Source: JBKPNX01 sp046732855 (GTDB lineage: Bacteria; Pseudomonadota; Alphaproteobacteria; Geminicoccales; Geminicoccaceae). Taken from it: a stretch of 6,288 nt of DNA. Location: assembly GCA_046732855.1 (NCBI GenBank), contig JBKPNX010000076.1, positions 1 to 6,288 on the forward strand, in the 5' to 3' direction. The first letter of the stretch is position 1. Each line of letters opens with the position of its first letter. Of the stretch, positions 5,641 through 6,288 are shown in pieces. The translations under genes and the position numbers were made by a program. The notes under the pieces are model-generated. The model was not told the DNA's origin. It was given only the letters and a program-made list of their open reading frames with translations, and searched no databases.

Positions 5641-5656
5641 GGGTCCGCGAGGACTT
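5641..5656 (+). other. Small hairpin with a GNRA tetraloop between copies 4 and 5
   Basis: GTCC (5643-5646) pairs with GGAC (5651-5654) around a GCGA loop, and two G-U pairs can extend the stem to 5641/5656. GCGA belongs to the stable GNRA tetraloop class. It ends just before the copy 5 ribosome site, so it might affect translation or mRNA decay. There is no T-run. Confidence 0.3.
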
Positions 5657-5673
5657 ACAAGAGGAGCCTTCTA

Positions 5674-6288
5674 ATGAAGATCATACGCAATCGACGGGAT
5701 TTTTTGGCCAGCCTGTCGGCGGCGGGAGCCGCAGCAGCGTTCGGCAGCAGGACGACGCGCGCCGACGAAGGGCCGCCGGAGACGACCATGATCCGGCTAA
5801 ACTGGTACCCAAACATTTGCCTCGCGCCCGGATTCATCTCGGAGGACCTGCTACGCGCGGAAGGGTTTACCGATGTCCGCTACGTCCGGGACCTACCCTT
5901 CGATGCGGTCGCACGCGGCGATATCGACTTCGACTTCGACACCGCAGCATGGGTCGTCTCTCACCTAGATGCCGGCGAGCCGATCCTAGCGATATCGGGT
6001 GTGCACCCCGGGTGCTTCGAGCTGTTTGCGCACGAGCCGATCCACGCCATCAGCGATTTAAAGGGCAAGAAACTCGGCATCTATCAGTTCGGCAAGAGCG
6101 GACACCTGCTCCTTTCAGTGATTGCGGCACAGGTTGGGATCGACCCTCACAACGACATCGAGTGGGTCACGAGCGCCACCGCCATGGAGCTGTTCGTGGA
6201 AGGCAAAGTCGATGCCTTTCTCGGCCACCCGCCCGAGCCACAGGAGTTACGCGCCCGCAAGATTGGTCGGGTGATCCTCAACATGACC
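5674..6288 (+). CDS. Tat-exported ABC-type substrate-binding protein, NMT1/THI5-like, array copy 5 (subtype A), 3' end outside window
   Basis: This open frame of 205 codons begins at ATG 5674, 7 nt after AAGAGGAG (5659-5666), and runs off the window without a stop. By comparison with copy 1 about 126 residues are missing. The Tat motif is NRRDFLAS (6-13), with probable cleavage after TRA at residue 30. Conserved positions include C49, C114, GCFELFAHEPI (113-123), ISDLKGKKLG (126-135) and HPPEPQELRARKIG (185-198). The other three family cysteines would lie beyond the edge. It shares with copy 1 the shortened segment DAVARG(E/D)IDFD (77-87) and the SHLDAGEPI string. It is two residues shorter still at EWVTSATAMELF (163-174). 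LNWYPN (42-47) resembles the LxWxPN strand end common in classical NMT1/THI5 proteins, unlike the other copies. Codon use is less GC-biased, with five CTA, two TTA and two ATA codons in the visible part. Confidence 0.92.
   Translation, partial: MKIIRNRRDFLASLSAAGAAAAFGSRTTRADEGPPETTMIRLNWYPNICLAPGFISEDLLRAEGFTDVRYVRDLPFDAVARGDIDFDFDTAAWVVSHLDAGEPILAISGVHPGCFELFAHEPIHAISDLKGKKLGIYQFGKSGHLLLSVIAAQVGIDPHNDIEWVTSATAMELFVEGKVDAFLGHPPEPQELRARKIGRVILNMT

Larger units (their letters stand above)
1465..6288 (+). repeat. Tandem array of five paralogous binding-protein genes
   Basis: Five direct repeats of about 1.05 kb start at 1465, 2512, 3573, 4622 and 5674; the last is truncated by the window. Each unit is one gene plus a 41-53 bp spacer. 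Nucleotide similarity is highest at the signal-peptide region and the 3' end. The final 50 bp (2411-2460, 3470-3519, 4531-4580, 5580-5629) differ by only a few bases, and similarity stops almost at the stop codon, leaving unrelated spacers apart from the ribosome sites. Subtypes alternate A-B-A-B-A. No inverted repeats, transposase or target-site duplications flank the units, so duplication by unequal recombination is more likely than transposition. Confidence 0.9.

Noticed and set aside
1465..6288. CRISPR array or insertion-sequence origin for the regular repeats
   Set aside because: The repeat unit is a whole gene of about 1 kb, with no short repeats and spacers, terminal inverted repeats or transposase.

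Overview
The window is GC-rich, densely coding DNA, with every credible gene on the + strand. The base composition, the codon use and the gene families (an SDR oxidoreductase and NMT1/THI5-like periplasmic binding proteins with Tat signals) suggest a proteobacterium. By recall of where such binding-protein families are common, a Rhizobiales/Bradyrhizobium-like alphaproteobacterium is most likely, but this is inference and the species is not identifiable from sequence alone.

Layout. Positions 10-822 encode a short-chain dehydrogenase/reductase. Positions 823-977 are a short gap with a degenerate direct repeat (about 18 bp, better seen as a 36-bp period). Positions 978-1184 encode a small, probably cytoplasmic, coiled-coil protein. 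Positions 1185-1464 are non-coding and hold two adjacent perfect palindromes. From 1465 to the window end (6288) there is a head-to-tail array of five paralogous genes for Tat-exported ABC-type substrate-binding proteins. They lie 41-53 bp apart, each has its own strong Shine-Dalgarno sequence, and the fifth is cut by the window edge.

How the genes work together. The five binding proteins share a Tat signal peptide with apparent cleavage after residue 30, a conserved set of five cysteines (two of them adjacent; only the first two are visible in copy 5), and, in the four complete copies, a nearly invariant C-terminus. They differ mainly in the segments expected to line the ligand cleft. No permease or ATPase gene is in the window, so either the transporter partner lies outside or these proteins serve a common transporter or another periplasmic role. 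The spacing and the lack of terminators suggest one polycistronic unit.

The main new observation is an alternation of two subtypes along the array, A-B-A-B-A (copies 1, 3, 5 versus 2, 4). It is visible independently in the ribosome-binding leader, the N-terminal residues, an indel near residue 80 and several ligand-side loops. This suggests growth by duplication of a two-gene unit, followed by divergence and some inter-copy exchange. Copy 4 has much more GC-biased codon use than copy 5, so the copies have not shared one uniform compositional history.
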